In this document: positions 1-9,782 of the stretch, in pieces
Layout: each line of letters begins with the position of its first letter
Numbering within the stretch: the first letter of the stretch is position 1
NCBI GenBank assembly: GCA_030848545.1
Contig: JAVDCA010000017.1
Span: 92,567 to 156,566, forward strand
From: Astrobacterium formosum
GTDB lineage: Bacteria > Pseudomonadota > Alphaproteobacteria > Rhizobiales > Xanthobacteraceae
DNA: 64,000 bases
Direction: 5' to 3'
Program-made: the position numbers and the translations under genes
The notes under the pieces: generated by a model
What the model saw: the letters and a program-made list of their open reading frames with translations, nothing else
The model's database searches: none
Told to the model about the DNA's origin: nothing

Positions 1-158
1 ACGCCGTCGCGCCGTGCCAACAGGCGGGCAAGCCGCTGCTGGCGCTCCTCGATGTCCGCCTTGGCGGCGGCGATCTTCTGGTCCAGCGCCTTCTCGGCGT
101 TCTCGATCCAGGCGAGAAGATCCTCGGGCGACATGTCGGCGAACGTCGGCTCCTGCAT
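1..158 (-). CDS. Small charged coiled-coil protein, N-terminal part only
   Basis: The ATG at 158 is preceded by GGAG seven bases upstream. The first 52 residues are visible before the window edge. They begin MQEPTFADMSPEDLLAWIE and continue as an acidic and basic helix rich in Ala, Lys, Glu and Arg, with GC-rich third codon positions typical of a real gene. The MSPEDLL start followed by a charged helix loosely recalls the N-terminal oligomerisation region of H-NS-like proteins in rhizobia. The C-terminal DNA-binding part that would settle this lies outside the window, so function is left open. Confidence 0.55.
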   Translation of the reverse strand, partial: MQEPTFADMSPEDLLAWIENAEKALDQKIAAAKADIEERQQRLARLLARRDG

Positions 159-559
159 CACTCGACTCCAAAAATTTCAACGGACGTGAAACGCGCCGGA
201 CCCTGGGTCGGCGGTCAACGCGACGCAAGGGAATTGCGGGGCTTTCCACTGCCGTCTCGCCGCGACCGCCGCGTACACGGCCGCCCCCGAACTCATCTGT
301 ACCCATCCGGCATGGCGAGGAGCCGGCCGGGCGCTTGCGCGGTGCCGGATTGCCGCATCAGGGGATGCGCCAGGCCGCAAGTCCCGACAGATGCATGGTG
401 TCACGCAATCGCTCCTGATAAAGTCCGCGCGTCCGGTGCGCCCCGCCGGGGGTGCGGCGCCGGAAGGCTGCCCCCAATGGCATTGAACTTGCTCGTCCGT
501 CTGGCACCCGGGCGAGTCCCGCCTTGCACTGTTTCGCCGTCAATCACGAGGGTTTGTCC
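159..559. other. Intergenic region upstream of the ABC importer
   Basis: About 400 bases separate the small coiled-coil gene from the substrate-binding protein gene; the two genes are divergent. I see no convincing ORF with a ribosome binding site, no tRNA, and no conserved core of a thiamine, cobalamin or SAM riboswitch. It must carry the promoters of both flanking units. Confidence 0.5.
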
Positions 560-1510
560 ATGATGCGAACGCTTCTCGCCGTCACCGCCGCGGCTGCCGT
601 CGCGGCCTTCGCCGGTCCGGCCGTCGCCCAGACCAAAGTCGGCATCGGGATTTCCGGTTGGACCGGCTTTGCCCCCATCACGCTCGCCAAGGAGGCCGGC
701 ATTTTCGCCAAGAACGGCCTCGACGTGACCATCAAGAAGATTCCGCCGGCGAGCCGTCACCTCGCCATCGCGTCCGGCGACATCCATTGCGCCGGCACCA
801 CCATCGAGACCTGGATCATGTGGAACGCCGCCGGCGTCTCCACCAAGATCCTGTTCCAGATCGACAAGTCCTACGGCGCCGACGGCCTCGTGGTGCGCAG
901 CAATATCGGCTCCATCAAGGACCTCAAGGGCAAGACCATTGCGGCATCGGCGCCCGGCACCTCGCCCAACTTCCTGCTCGCCTGGTTCCTGAAGAAGAAT
1001 GGACTGTCGATCAAGAAAGACGTGACGGTGGTCAACATGGAGCCGGGTCCGGCCGCGCAGGCGTTCCTGGCCGGCCAGAACGACGCCGCCTCCACCTACG
1101 AGCCGTATCTCTCCGCCGTGCGCGCCAAGCCCGAGGCCGGCAAAATCATCGCCACCACGCTCGACTATCCGATGATCATGGACGGTTTCGGCTGCACGCC
1201 GAAATTCATCGGCGAGAACGAGGCTGCCGTGAAGGCTTTGGTGAAGAGCTATTACGAAGCGCTCGACATGATCAAGACCGACCAGAAGAAGGCCTACGAG
1301 ATCATGGGCGCCGACGTGAAGCAGACCGGCGAGCAGTTCGGCCAGTCGGCCGCCTATATCCGTTGGCCCGACAAGGCCGCCGCCAAGACGTTCTTCGCGT
1401 CCGAGTATCCGGGCTTCTCCAAGGAGGTCGCCGAACTCCTGATGGAAACCGGCGTCATCAAGCAGGTGCCGGACCTCAACGCGCTGATCGACCTGCGCTT
1501 CATCCAGTAG
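560..1510 (+). CDS. ABC transporter substrate-binding protein, NitT/TauT (SsuA/THI5-like) family
   Basis: This 316-residue protein starts at the ATG pair at 560/563, where a classical signal peptide begins (MMRTLLAVTAAAAVAAFAGP, cleavage near AVAQ-TK). The mature part has the two-lobe NMT1/SsuA fold signature: a helix binding the substrate at SRHLAIASGDIHCAG, then KGKTIAASAPGTSPNFLL, and a hinge near DGFGC. It should sit in the periplasm and deliver a small ligand to the permease and ATPase that follow. The family covers nitrate, taurine, alkanesulfonates, pyrimidine precursors and aromatic acids, and nothing here decides among them. Family assignment is firm and the ligand is unknown. Confidence 0.9.
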   Translation: MMRTLLAVTAAAAVAAFAGPAVAQTKVGIGISGWTGFAPITLAKEAGIFAKNGLDVTIKKIPPASRHLAIASGDIHCAGTTIETWIMWNAAGVSTKILFQIDKSYGADGLVVRSNIGSIKDLKGKTIAASAPGTSPNFLLAWFLKKNGLSIKKDVTVVNMEPGPAAQAFLAGQNDAASTYEPYLSAVRAKPEAGKIIATTLDYPMIMDGFGCTPKFIGENEAAVKALVKSYYEALDMIKTDQKKAYEIMGADVKQTGEQFGQSAAYIRWPDKAAAKTFFASEYPGFSKEVAELLMETGVIKQVPDLNALIDLRFIQ

Positions 1511-1610
1511 CCAGTCCCGCCGGGCGGGTGGCCAGCGCCACCCGCCCGGAACTCACCGCCGTCCGTCCGGCCGGCAATCTCGAGCTGTCCGTCACCGGGC
1601 GTTGATCCTC

Positions 1611-2384
1611 ATGCGACCTCTCGTTCCCATTCCCGGCCCACGCCGCGTCCTGCTCGGCATCTCGTTTTTCGTCCTGTTCTTCGCGGCATGGGCGGCCGCG
1701 ACCTTCAGCGGCCTGGTGTCGCCGACCTTCCTGGCCGATCCCGTCACCATGCTGATGGACGGATTCACGCTGATCACCCGCTTCGGCTTCCTCGGCGACA
1801 TCGGCATCACCATCTGGCGCGTGCTCGGCGGATTCATCCTCGCCGCCATCGTGGCGGTGCCGCTCGGCATCGCCATGGGGGCCTACAAGCCCGTCGAGGC
1901 CTTCTTCGAGCCGTTCGTCTCCTTCGCGCGCTACCTGCCGGCATCGGCCTTCGTGCCGCTCCTGATCCTGTGGGCCGGGGTCGGCGAGGTGCAGAAGCTG
2001 CTCGTGATCTTCATCGGCTCCGTGTTCCAGATCATCCTGATGATCGCCGTCACGGTCGGCGCCACGCGGCGCGACCTGGTCGAGGCCGCGGTCACGCTGG
2101 GCGCCAAGCCGAGCGGCGTCGTGCGCCGCGTGCTCATTCCGGCCGCCGCGCCCGGCATCGCCGAGATCCTGCGCCTCGTGCTCGGCTGGGCCTGGACCTA
2201 CGTCATCGTCGCCGAACTGATCGGCTCATCGTCGGGCATCGGCCACATGATCATCGAGAGCCAGACCCTGATGGCGACCGGCCAGATGATCTTCGGCATC
2301 ATCGTCATCGGCATGATCGGGCTCGTCTCCGACTTCCTGTTCAAGGCCATCAACCGGGTCATGTTCCCCTGGAGCCTGGCATGA
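1611..2384 (+). CDS. ABC transporter permease, NitT/TauT (SsuC/TauC) type
   Basis: This 257-residue integral membrane protein has about six hydrophobic segments. Its cytoplasmic EAA loop (EAAVTLGAKPSGVVRRVLIP, about residues 160-180) contacts the ATPase. Start chosen at the ATG at 1611; a TTG three codons earlier is possible. It follows the binding-protein gene after 100 bases and its stop overlaps the next start (ATGA), so permease and ATPase are translationally coupled. It forms the inner-membrane channel of the importer, probably as a homodimer. Substrate is not deducible. Confidence 0.9.
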   Translation: MRPLVPIPGPRRVLLGISFFVLFFAAWAAATFSGLVSPTFLADPVTMLMDGFTLITRFGFLGDIGITIWRVLGGFILAAIVAVPLGIAMGAYKPVEAFFEPFVSFARYLPASAFVPLLILWAGVGEVQKLLVIFIGSVFQIILMIAVTVGATRRDLVEAAVTLGAKPSGVVRRVLIPAAAPGIAEILRLVLGWAWTYVIVAELIGSSSGIGHMIIESQTLMATGQMIFGIIVIGMIGLVSDFLFKAINRVMFPWSLA

Positions 2385-3169
2385 GCAAGCTCGTCGTCGA
2401 ACAGGTCTCGCGAATATTTCCCGGCGTCGCCGGCGGCGAGCCGACGCGCGCGCTCGAACCCACCGACCTCCTGGTCGGCGACGCCGACTTCGTCACCATC
2501 CTGGGGCCGTCGGGCTGCGGAAAATCAACGTTGCTGCGCATCGTCGGCGGGCTGGAGACGCCGACCACGGGGCGCGTGCTGCTCGACGGCCGGCCGGTCA
2601 CCGGGCCGGGCGCCGAGCGCGGCATGGTGTTCCAGTCCTACACGCTGTTTCCCTGGCTCACCGTCGCCGACAACATCGCCTTCGGACTGGTCGAGAAGGG
2701 CATGCCGGCGAACGAGCGCCGCAGCATCGTCGAGGAATGGATCGGCCAGGTCGGGCTGAAGGGGTTCGCGCACCACTATCCGAAGATGCTGTCGGGCGGC
2801 ATGCAGCAGCGTACGGCCATCGCTCGCGCGCTCGCCAACGAGCCCAAGATCCTCCTGCTCGACGAGCCGTTCGGCGCGCTCGACAACCAGACGCGGGCGC
2901 TAATGCAGGAACTGCTCCTGTCGGTGTGGGAAATCCATAAGAAGACGGTCTTGTTCGTCACCCACGACATCGAGGAGGCGATCTTCATGGGCAACCGCGT
3001 CGCCGTGATGACGGCGCGGCCGGGGCGCATCAAATCGGTCACGCCCGTCGACCTGCCGCACCCGCGCCACTACACCATGAAGACGTCGCCGGAATTCTCC
3101 GCCCTCAAGGCGCACCTGGTCGAGGAGATCCGCGCCGAGAGCATCAAGGTCGCCGAACAGGTGGCGTGA
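2381..3169 (+). CDS. ABC transporter ATP-binding protein, NitT/TauT (SsuB/TauB) type
   Basis: This 262-residue ATPase shows a complete nucleotide-binding site: Walker A GPSGCGKST (about residues 43-51), Q-loop in MVFQSYTLFPWL, signature LSGGMQQR, Walker B ILLLDEPFGALD, and the switch histidine in FVTHDIEEA. The long tail after the switch region is usual for NitT/TauT ATPases. It energises the permease encoded just upstream, with which it shares a 4-base overlap. The three genes form a complete importer operon with no dedicated catabolic gene downstream, which leaves the substrate open. Confidence 0.93.
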   Translation: MSKLVVEQVSRIFPGVAGGEPTRALEPTDLLVGDADFVTILGPSGCGKSTLLRIVGGLETPTTGRVLLDGRPVTGPGAERGMVFQSYTLFPWLTVADNIAFGLVEKGMPANERRSIVEEWIGQVGLKGFAHHYPKMLSGGMQQRTAIARALANEPKILLLDEPFGALDNQTRALMQELLLSVWEIHKKTVLFVTHDIEEAIFMGNRVAVMTARPGRIKSVTPVDLPHPRHYTMKTSPEFSALKAHLVEEIRAESIKVAEQVA

Positions 3170-3199
3170 GCCACCGACTCAGTCGTCATTCCTCTTCTT

Positions 3200-3321
3200 C
3201 GTCATTGCGAACCAACGGGGCCGGCCTCCGGCCGGTCTGACGACAGGTCCCGCGAAGCACTCCCGTTCTTTGCAGCATGGCCCCTGGATTGCTTCGTCGC
3301 CTTCGGCTCCTCGCAATGACG
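3200..3321. repeat. Dispersed intergenic palindromic repeat (CGTCATTGCGA type)
   Basis: The segment is bounded by CGTCATTGCGA at 3200-3210 and its exact reverse complement TCGCAATGACG at 3311-3321, and holds the typical phrase GGATTGCTTCGTCGCCTTCGG. It lies between the convergent ABC operon and chemoreceptor gene. A related element is at 41376-41450. Such elements are widely dispersed in rhizobial genomes; they may act as transcription terminators here. Confidence 0.7.
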
Positions 3322-3416
3322 ACTCGAGACCCCTCGTCGTCGGGCCGCAAATATTCCGCGCGGCGCCGGGTGCAACCGGCGCCGCGCGGGTCGCCTCGAT
3401 GTGCGCCGCGTGCTCC

Positions 3417-5504
3417 CTATGCGGCGCGCACCGTCTCGAGGAACTTGCGCACCTCGACCTTGAGATGATTGCTCTCGCTCGCCAGCGACTGCGCCGAGGA
3501 GAGCACCTGCGAGGACGCCGAGCCGGTCTCGGCGGCGCCGCGGTTGACGTTGGTGATGTTCGACGCCACCTGGGCGGTGCCCTTGGCGGCCTCCTGGACG
3601 TTGCGGGCGATCTCTGCGGTGGCGGCGCCCTGCTCCTCGACCGCCGCCGCGATGGTGGCGGCGATCTGCGAGATGTGGCCGATGGTGCCGCCGATCTCCT
3701 TGATGGCGCCGACCGACTCGTTGGTGGCCGTCTGCATGCCGGCGATCTGGGCGCTGATTTCTCCCGTCGCATTGGCGGTCTGGGCGGCGAGCGCCTTGAC
3801 CTCGCTCGCCACCACCGCGAATCCCTTGCCGGCCTCGCCGGCGCGGGCCGCCTCGATGGTGGCGTTTAGGGCCAGGAGGTTGGTCTGCTCGGCGATGGCC
3901 GTGATCAACTTGACGACGTCACCGATGCGGCTTGCGGCGACCGACAGTTCGTTGATGCGCGTGTCGGTCTTCTGCGCCTGTTGCACCGCCCGGTTGGCGA
4001 TATTGCTCGATTCCTGCACCTGGCGGCTGATCTCACCCACCGAACCGGTCATCTCTTCCGTCGCCGAAGCGACCGATTGAACGTTGGAGGACGCTTCTTC
4101 CGACGCCGAGGCGACGACGGTGGAGAGCTCCTGGGTCGTATCCGCCGTCTTGGTGAGCGTATTGGCAGCGGCTTCCAGTTCGGTGGACGCCGCCGAGACG
4201 TTGTCGACGATATTGCCGACCGCCTTCTCGAAATCGTCGGCGAGTTTGTGCATGGCTACTTTGCGTTCGGCCGCCGCCCGTTCCTCAGCCGCCTTCTTCT
4301 GCTCTGTCTCGCGCAGGTCGGCCTCGCGCTTCGCCTCGGCGGCGCGGCGATCGGCTTCGGCCTTCTCCTCCGCTTCGCGGCGCGCCTTCTCGGCGAGCTT
4401 GACCTTGAAGGTCTCGACCGCCTGCGCCATTTCGCCGACCTCGTCCTTGCGGTCGAGCCCGGGCAGGAGAACGTCGAAATTGCCGCCGGCGAGCTCTTTC
4501 ATGCCCCCCGTGAGGCCGTTGACCGGCTTGACGATGCCGCGCGCGATCAGGAAGGCGATCATGATGCCGAACACCAGCGCGGCGGACGCGATGACGATCA
4601 TGGTGGCGCTGCTCTTGCTCATGGCCGCAGCCGTATCGGCCTGGAGCGTGGTCAGGTCGGAGCGCTGCGATTTGACCAGGTCGGCGAGGCCGACGCCGAT
4701 CTTCTGCGCCTGCTCAGCCATGGTGACGCTGATCAGCTTGTCGACCGCAAACGACATGCCGGTGAACTTCTCGAACGCGCGCGCATAATCGCCCGCCTGC
4801 TCCGCCGCGGCGGCGACCAACAGCTTGCGATTGGCATTCTGCAACTGCTCGGTCAACAGGGAGGTTGTTGCACGAAAGTCCTGGAATTTACCCTTGAAAT
4901 TGTCGACGAGCTTCTGGTCCGGCTTGTCGGCAAAGCGCAAGGCGTCGAGCCGGGCGCGCATCAGCGCCTCCTGCGCTCGTCCGGCGATGGCCGCCGCTTC
5001 GTGGTCACGGTCGGCCGTCGCGGTCTTCATGATCTCGGTGATATCGCCGCGCACCTTATCGCCGGCGGCGCTCATGGCCGCCAGCGCCTGGTCGCGGGCG
5101 ACGATATCGCGGGCCGCGACGTCGATATTGGCGATGTACTCGTCGAGTTGCCTTCCGACCGACTCGACAATCCGGCGCCGCTCCACGCGCATGCGCGCCG
5201 CGGTCTCGGCGACGTGCTGCTTGAGATTGGCGGCGACAGTCCTGGCGCGCGTCAACGCCTGCTGGTCGCTGGTCGCCGCGAAGATGAACACGTTGCGGCG
5301 CAAGCCGACGAACTCGCGATCGATCTCGACGAGCTTGACGGTGTTGTCGCCGATGCGCGCATAGGCGTCGAACGCCGTCTCGGAACTTCCGAGGGAGAGG
5401 ACGCCCATGGTGCCGAGAGTGGCCAGCAGGACGAGCGTGACGGCGAAGCCGCCGGCGATCCGCGTGCCGATCCTGAGGCGGGCGGACAGACCGAGAATCT
5501 TCAT
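3417..5504 (-). CDS. Methyl-accepting chemotaxis protein, large helical periplasmic sensor domain
   Basis: This 695-residue chemoreceptor has a first membrane segment at about 17-38, a long helical periplasmic region at 40-300, a second membrane segment at about 302-321, a HAMP domain, an Ala/Glu/Arg-rich coiled coil at about 370-420, and a cytoplasmic signalling domain with the canonical hairpin tip ([20 protein letters not shown]). The roughly 260-residue helical sensor fits a helical-bimodular or extended four-helix-bundle type. No CheW-tethering pentapeptide is visible at the C-terminus (FLETVRAA). The cytoplasmic half is close to those of the receptors at 43.3 and 47.2 kb; the sensor differs. 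No che genes are in the window. Ligand unknown. Confidence 0.93.
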   Translation of the reverse strand: MKILGLSARLRIGTRIAGGFAVTLVLLATLGTMGVLSLGSSETAFDAYARIGDNTVKLVEIDREFVGLRRNVFIFAATSDQQALTRARTVAANLKQHVAETAARMRVERRRIVESVGRQLDEYIANIDVAARDIVARDQALAAMSAAGDKVRGDITEIMKTATADRDHEAAAIAGRAQEALMRARLDALRFADKPDQKLVDNFKGKFQDFRATTSLLTEQLQNANRKLLVAAAAEQAGDYARAFEKFTGMSFAVDKLISVTMAEQAQKIGVGLADLVKSQRSDLTTLQADTAAAMSKSSATMIVIASAALVFGIMIAFLIARGIVKPVNGLTGGMKELAGGNFDVLLPGLDRKDEVGEMAQAVETFKVKLAEKARREAEEKAEADRRAAEAKREADLRETEQKKAAEERAAAERKVAMHKLADDFEKAVGNIVDNVSAASTELEAAANTLTKTADTTQELSTVVASASEEASSNVQSVASATEEMTGSVGEISRQVQESSNIANRAVQQAQKTDTRINELSVAASRIGDVVKLITAIAEQTNLLALNATIEAARAGEAGKGFAVVASEVKALAAQTANATGEISAQIAGMQTATNESVGAIKEIGGTIGHISQIAATIAAAVEEQGAATAEIARNVQEAAKGTAQVASNITNVNRGAAETGSASSQVLSSAQSLASESNHLKVEVRKFLETVRAA

Positions 5505-6017
5505 GGAGCACCTTTCGGTTGGATCGACGACGGTGTCGGCATAGCGCGCGCGGATTCGCGCGCGCCGTCGGTCCTGGCGTCACAGACGTCGGAGGCGTTC
5601 GCTCGAAGAGCGCGGCGTAACAGCGCGGCTGCGCCGTTGCTCGCGGGGTTCAAGTGCGAGCCTGTGGCCGACATGGTTAACGAAACCTTGATTGACCCAA
5701 CGTCGCCGGCGGTGACGGGCCGTTACCGCGTGGTCGTAACGGCGACGCATGATCGATACGCGCCGCATCACCCTACCGGCCGGAGCACCTTCCTACCGGC
5801 GAACTGCGCGGACGCAGGTGTCGCGCGCGTCCGCAGCCACGCATCGGGCGATCTGCGAATCGAATCGTCACATCGCATCGGGAGCGCATCATCGTCGCGG
5901 CGGCGACGCGACAGGCGCTCCGGAGGCGCGGTAAGCAGAGTTTCTGATCGCCGCGCTGCTTTGATGTTCGTCAAGCCAAGCCCGTCGCGTTCGGCTACCT
6001 CTGAGATGGGGAAGCGC
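5505..6017. other. Divergent intergenic region with hairpin and TTAAC element
   Basis: This 513-base region separates the chemoreceptor from the divergently transcribed regulator. It contains a perfect 9-base inverted repeat (GCGCGCGCG, GATT loop, 5544-5565) in the leader of the chemoreceptor. It also has GGTTAACGAAACCTTGA near 5674, which matches the TTAA-N7-TTAA CtrA half-site pair with one mismatch. No convincing coding sequence was found. Confidence 0.4.
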
Positions 6018-7715
6018 ATGGATTCGGAGTCTCGGACCGCGGTCGGCGGTGATGAGGTGCACGAGGCGCTGCGGCGGGTGTTCGCGGGCCCCGCCTTCGC
6101 GCGCTCCCCACAGTTGCGCCGCCTGCTCGAATACCTGGTCGAACGCGCCCTCGCGGGCGATCAGCAGATCAAGGAATACACCATCGCGGTCGCGGCGCTC
6201 GGCCGTCCGGGCAGCTTCGATCCCGATCACGACGCCAGCGTCCGCGTGCAGGCGGGGCGGCTGCGCCGCAGCCTCAACACGTACTACACCGCGCAAGGTC
6301 GGGACGATCCGGTGCGGATCATGCTACCGGTCGGCAGCTATGCCGTCGTGTTCGAACGGCAACGGACCACACGCCAGGGTGCGGTGCCGTCGGCGCGGTG
6401 GTGGCGCGGGCGGTCTGAGGTCTTCATCGGTGTGCTGGTGCTGGCCATCGCCGGCCTGGCAGCCCCGGCAATGGTCTGCCTCCTGGGAACGGAGTCGGGC
6501 CCGCGGGTGGCCACGGCCGCCGTCATGACACCCACCCTCGACGGCCTGCCGACCATCGTCGTCGCGCAGTTCGACGATTCTGCCGCCGGCATCGACCTAT
6601 CGGTCATGCTCGGGCTGCGGCGCCGCCTGGCGGCCGTCTTCTCCCAGTTCGAGACCGCCAACGTGGTCCATGCCACGGGTCACGAGCCGGTCGAGTCGCC
6701 GCGGCCGGCGGCCGGCGAGCGCACCTATGAACTGTCGGCGGCCGTGACCCGGCAAGCCGACAGCGTCCGCGTTCGGTTCCAGTTGGCGGACCAATCCGCC
6801 GGCACGGTCGCATGGACGCAGGCCTTCGATGTCGAGCCCGGTGACAACGACGTTCAGCAGAAACGGATCGTGCACCGGCTGGCGACGACGCTGCTGCAGC
6901 CGTACGGCGTCATCACCAGCCGCGAGCGCGCCCATCACTTGCACGGCGGCGGCGGCGACTGGCGCTATCGCTGCGTGCTGCAGGCCATGGACGCCTTGCG
7001 CGACGCCGACGAGATCGCCTATGCGGCCGCCCGCACCTGCCTCGAACAGGTGATCGAGAGCGACCCGGCCCACACCCTCGCCTATGCCTATCTGGCTTCG
7101 ATCCTCAACCGCTACCATCAGCATGGCGTCTCCGATCAGCCGGGGCTGCTCGACGCGGCGCTCGCCGCCGCCCGGCGCGCCGTCCACACCAATCCGGTCA
7201 GCGCGCAGGCCCACTTCGCCCTGTTCATCACCCGTTTCAACATGCGCGACTTCGACGCCGCCGAAGCCGCCATGGCCCAGGCGCGAGCACTCAATCCGGA
7301 CGACCTCCTGATTCGGTCCGAATACGGCGGACGTCTCGTCACCCTCGGGCGGGTCGACGAAGGCATGGCGATCCTGGAAGAGGTGGCGTACGCCTTTCAG
7401 GCGCCCCCGTGCACCCACGGCCTTTACGCCTTCCTGGGCCACTACCTGCGCGGCGACATGGGCGCAGCCCGCCGCCGCGTCCAGGAGCTCACCTGCCCGT
7501 CCTACCCGTTTGTTTTCCTCGTCAAGGCGCTCGTCGCCGCCCATGATGGCGACAAGGAAGCAGCCCGGCAGGCCTTCGCATCCCTTTGCGCCCTGATGCC
7601 GGCCTGGCGCAGCGACCTGCGCGCGATCCTCGGCCGCACGATACCGGACCCGGCCATCGTCGAGCGCATCCTGGGCGACCTGAACGCCGCCGGCGTGACG
7701 GCGGGCGGGCCGTAA
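6018..7715 (+). CDS. Membrane-anchored winged-helix/TPR regulator
   Basis: The 565-residue protein has an N-terminal DNA-binding-like domain (about 15-110) ending in the phrase VRIMLPVGSYAVVF, seen in a family of predicted regulators in rhizobia. One membrane segment follows at about 135-158 (VFIGVLVLAIAGLAAPAMV), then a region with a TolB/FlgO-like N-terminal fold (FDDSAAGIDLSVMLGLRRRL), then TPR-like helices from about 330 (DPAHTLAYAYLASILNRY). This is a ToxR/CadC-like layout: cytoplasmic DNA-binding part, single membrane anchor, periplasmic sensor. Start taken at 6018 behind GGGGAAG; 6006 is an in-frame alternative. It is divergent from a chemoreceptor and lies ahead of the FIST/GGDEF pair; targets are unknown. 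Confidence 0.75.
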   Translation: MDSESRTAVGGDEVHEALRRVFAGPAFARSPQLRRLLEYLVERALAGDQQIKEYTIAVAALGRPGSFDPDHDASVRVQAGRLRRSLNTYYTAQGRDDPVRIMLPVGSYAVVFERQRTTRQGAVPSARWWRGRSEVFIGVLVLAIAGLAAPAMVCLLGTESGPRVATAAVMTPTLDGLPTIVVAQFDDSAAGIDLSVMLGLRRRLAAVFSQFETANVVHATGHEPVESPRPAAGERTYELSAAVTRQADSVRVRFQLADQSAGTVAWTQAFDVEPGDNDVQQKRIVHRLATTLLQPYGVITSRERAHHLHGGGGDWRYRCVLQAMDALRDADEIAYAAARTCLEQVIESDPAHTLAYAYLASILNRYHQHGVSDQPGLLDAALAAARRAVHTNPVSAQAHFALFITRFNMRDFDAAEAAMAQARALNPDDLLIRSEYGGRLVTLGRVDEGMAILEEVAYAFQAPPCTHGLYAFLGHYLRGDMGAARRRVQELTCPSYPFVFLVKALVAAHDGDKEAARQAFASLCALMPAWRSDLRAILGRTIPDPAIVERILGDLNAAGVTAGGP

Positions 7716-7862
7716 CGGCGCTCGGCCGGCGCCCTGTCCCCGGCAATCGACCTTCGTGCCGACACGCAACCACTGCCGGCGTTTAACCAGGCGATTTCAC
7801 GACACATTAAGCAGCTCGGGCCTAGGTTGGCTGGCACCTCTTCAAAGACACGGAAGCACCGC

Positions 7863-9014
7863 ATGCTGATCGAGGCATCGCATTGGTCTGCGCATACGGG
7901 TTGGAGGGGCGAGACCGGTGGGGTCGGCGAAAAGGCCGATCTGGTGCTGTATTTTGGCGACCGCGACATATTGCGCGACGGCGAGGTCTTCGAAGCATTG
8001 CGCTCGACCTATCCGGGCGCCCATGTGGTCGGCGGCAGCACCGGGGCGACCATCCTGGGCCGTGAGCTCGGCCATCACGACGCCGTCGCGGTGGCGCTGC
8101 GCTTTACGCGCACAGGCGTGCGCGTCGCGACCGCGCAAGTCGCGACGAAGTCCTCGTCCCACGCCGGCGGCGAAGCGCTCGCCCGCTCCCTCGTCGCGCC
8201 CGACCTTGCCGCCGTGTTCGTGCTCGCCGATGGCATGAGCGTCAACGGCAGCCTGCTGACGGCGGGGCTGAAGAACGTCCTCGGCGATGCCTGCCCGATC
8301 TCCGGCGGCATGACCGGCGACGCCGGCGAATACACCCAGGCGCTGGTCGGCGCCGACGCCGGCCCGAAAAGCAACGTCGCCGCCGCGATCGGCTTCTACG
8401 GCTCAAGCGTCCGGATCTCGTACGGACGCGGCTGCGGCTGGGACGCGTTCGGGCCGCGCCGGCGCATCACCCGCTCCGATGGCAACGTACTCTACGAGCT
8501 CGACGGCAAGCCCGCCTTCGAACTGTACGAGCGCTATCTCGGCGATGAGGTCGTCGACGGCGTGCCGGCAGGCGTACTGTTTCCGCTGCTGTTGTCGCAT
8601 CCCGACCGGCCCGAACGCAGCTTCGTGCGCGCCGCGCTCGGCCTCGACCAGTCGGCCGCCGCCATGACGCTGGCCGGCAACGTGCCGGAGGGCTGGATGG
8701 CGCGCCTGATGCGCGGCAGCCTCGACCGGCTCTCGCTCGCCGCCGCCGCCGCGGCGCGCGAGGCACGTGACGGCCTGCCCGCCGCCGTCGACGGCGACCG
8801 CCTCGCCATCATCGTGAGCTGCACCGGCCGCATGCTGCTGATGGGCCAACGCACCATCGAGGAGGTCGATGCCGCCGCCCAGGAGATTCCCGCCGACGTC
8901 CATTGCGTCGGCTTCTATTCGTACGGCGAGATCGCCCCCACGGCGGCGCCGGAGCATGCCGAACTGCACAATCAGACCATGACGATCACCGGCCTCGCCG
9001 AGGTCGCGGCATGA
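7863..9014 (+). CDS. FIST sensory domain protein
   Basis: The 383-residue protein carries a FIST N domain (about 25-215) with the phrase GGSTGATILG, followed by a FIST C domain (about 220-370) that ends near CVGFYSYGEIAP. FIST domains are predicted small-ligand sensors, possibly for amino acids, often paired with signalling enzymes. There is no membrane segment or signal peptide, so it is cytoplasmic. Start placed at the ATG at 7863 (MLIEASHW); a TTG 36 bases upstream is less likely. Its stop overlaps the start of the diguanylate cyclase gene (ATGA), which suggests that the two work together: the FIST protein senses and the cyclase answers with c-di-GMP. Confidence 0.9.
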   Translation: MLIEASHWSAHTGWRGETGGVGEKADLVLYFGDRDILRDGEVFEALRSTYPGAHVVGGSTGATILGRELGHHDAVAVALRFTRTGVRVATAQVATKSSSHAGGEALARSLVAPDLAAVFVLADGMSVNGSLLTAGLKNVLGDACPISGGMTGDAGEYTQALVGADAGPKSNVAAAIGFYGSSVRISYGRGCGWDAFGPRRRITRSDGNVLYELDGKPAFELYERYLGDEVVDGVPAGVLFPLLLSHPDRPERSFVRAALGLDQSAAAMTLAGNVPEGWMARLMRGSLDRLSLAAAAAAREARDGLPAAVDGDRLAIIVSCTGRMLLMGQRTIEEVDAAAQEIPADVHCVGFYSYGEIAPTAAPEHAELHNQTMTITGLAEVAA

Positions 9015-9766
9015 CGCGCCGGCATCCCTTGCTCGCCCACCAGCTCGCCAAGGCGACCGGCGACGACGGCGCCGTCGACCTGTCGGCCCTGCTCGCGATG
9101 GTGGACGCCGCCTATGTGGAGGCCGATCAGTGGCGCCACCGCACCGATCGCGCCGCCCTGTTGATGTGCGAGGAGATGGAAGAGCTCAATGCCGAACTGC
9201 GCCAACTCGCCCATCACGACACGCTGACCGGCCTGCCCAACCGCGCCTATCTGATCGAACGGCTGGAGCAGGCGCTGGGACTCTCCCGCCAGGAGGGCAA
9301 GCGCGTCGCCGTCCTCTACCTCGACCTCGATCATTTCAAGGAGGTCAACGACACGCTCGGTCACGCGGTCGGCGACGATCTCCTGCGGGTGGCGGCGGAC
9401 CGGCTCAAAGCGGCGATCCGCGCCGGCGACACGCTAGCACGTCTCGGCGGCGACGAATTCGCGGTCGTTCAGACCGACATCGCGGTGGTGACCGACTGCG
9501 AAACGCTGGCGCGCCGCCTGATCGAGGTGCTCGAACCCGCCATCGCGCTCGAGAACAATGCCATTCGGATCGGCGTCGCGATCAGCGATCCCGTCAGCCT
9601 GCCGACCGGCCCGCAACTGATGCGCAGCGCCGATGTCGCGCTCTATCAGGTCAAGAACCGCCACCGCGGCGGCTGGTGCATTTTCGATCCCGAAGCCGGC
9701 ATGGCGATCACGCTCGCCCCGACACAGAATGGCGCCGCACTGCCGGCGTTCGACGCGATCGCCTGA
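9011..9766 (+). CDS. Diguanylate cyclase (GGDEF domain)
   Basis: This 251-residue cytoplasmic protein has a helical N-terminus (1-75) and one GGDEF domain (about 78-240). The active-site motif RLGGDEF (about 143-149) is intact, as are the substrate-binding residues in DTLTGLPNRAYL and LYLDLDHFKEVNDTLGH. An RxxD inhibitory site (RAGD) lies exactly five residues before GGDEF, so product feedback inhibition is expected. It should make c-di-GMP from two GTP. It has no sensor domain of its own; the overlapping upstream FIST gene probably supplies the input. Confidence 0.93.
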   Translation: MTRRHPLLAHQLAKATGDDGAVDLSALLAMVDAAYVEADQWRHRTDRAALLMCEEMEELNAELRQLAHHDTLTGLPNRAYLIERLEQALGLSRQEGKRVAVLYLDLDHFKEVNDTLGHAVGDDLLRVAADRLKAAIRAGDTLARLGGDEFAVVQTDIAVVTDCETLARRLIEVLEPAIALENNAIRIGVAISDPVSLPTGPQLMRSADVALYQVKNRHRGGWCIFDPEAGMAITLAPTQNGAALPAFDAIA

Positions 9767-9782
9767 TCCCCATCCAACCACA

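Noticed and set aside
159..559. Possible riboswitch ahead of the NitT/TauT-type importer
   Set aside because: No conserved thiamine, cobalamin or other riboswitch core could be found on either strand.
3981..6017. Plus-strand open frame upstream of the membrane regulator start, opposite the chemoreceptor
   Set aside because: The frame is antisense to a clear chemoreceptor and lacks domains; the true start is at 6018 or 6006, where the DNA-binding domain begins.
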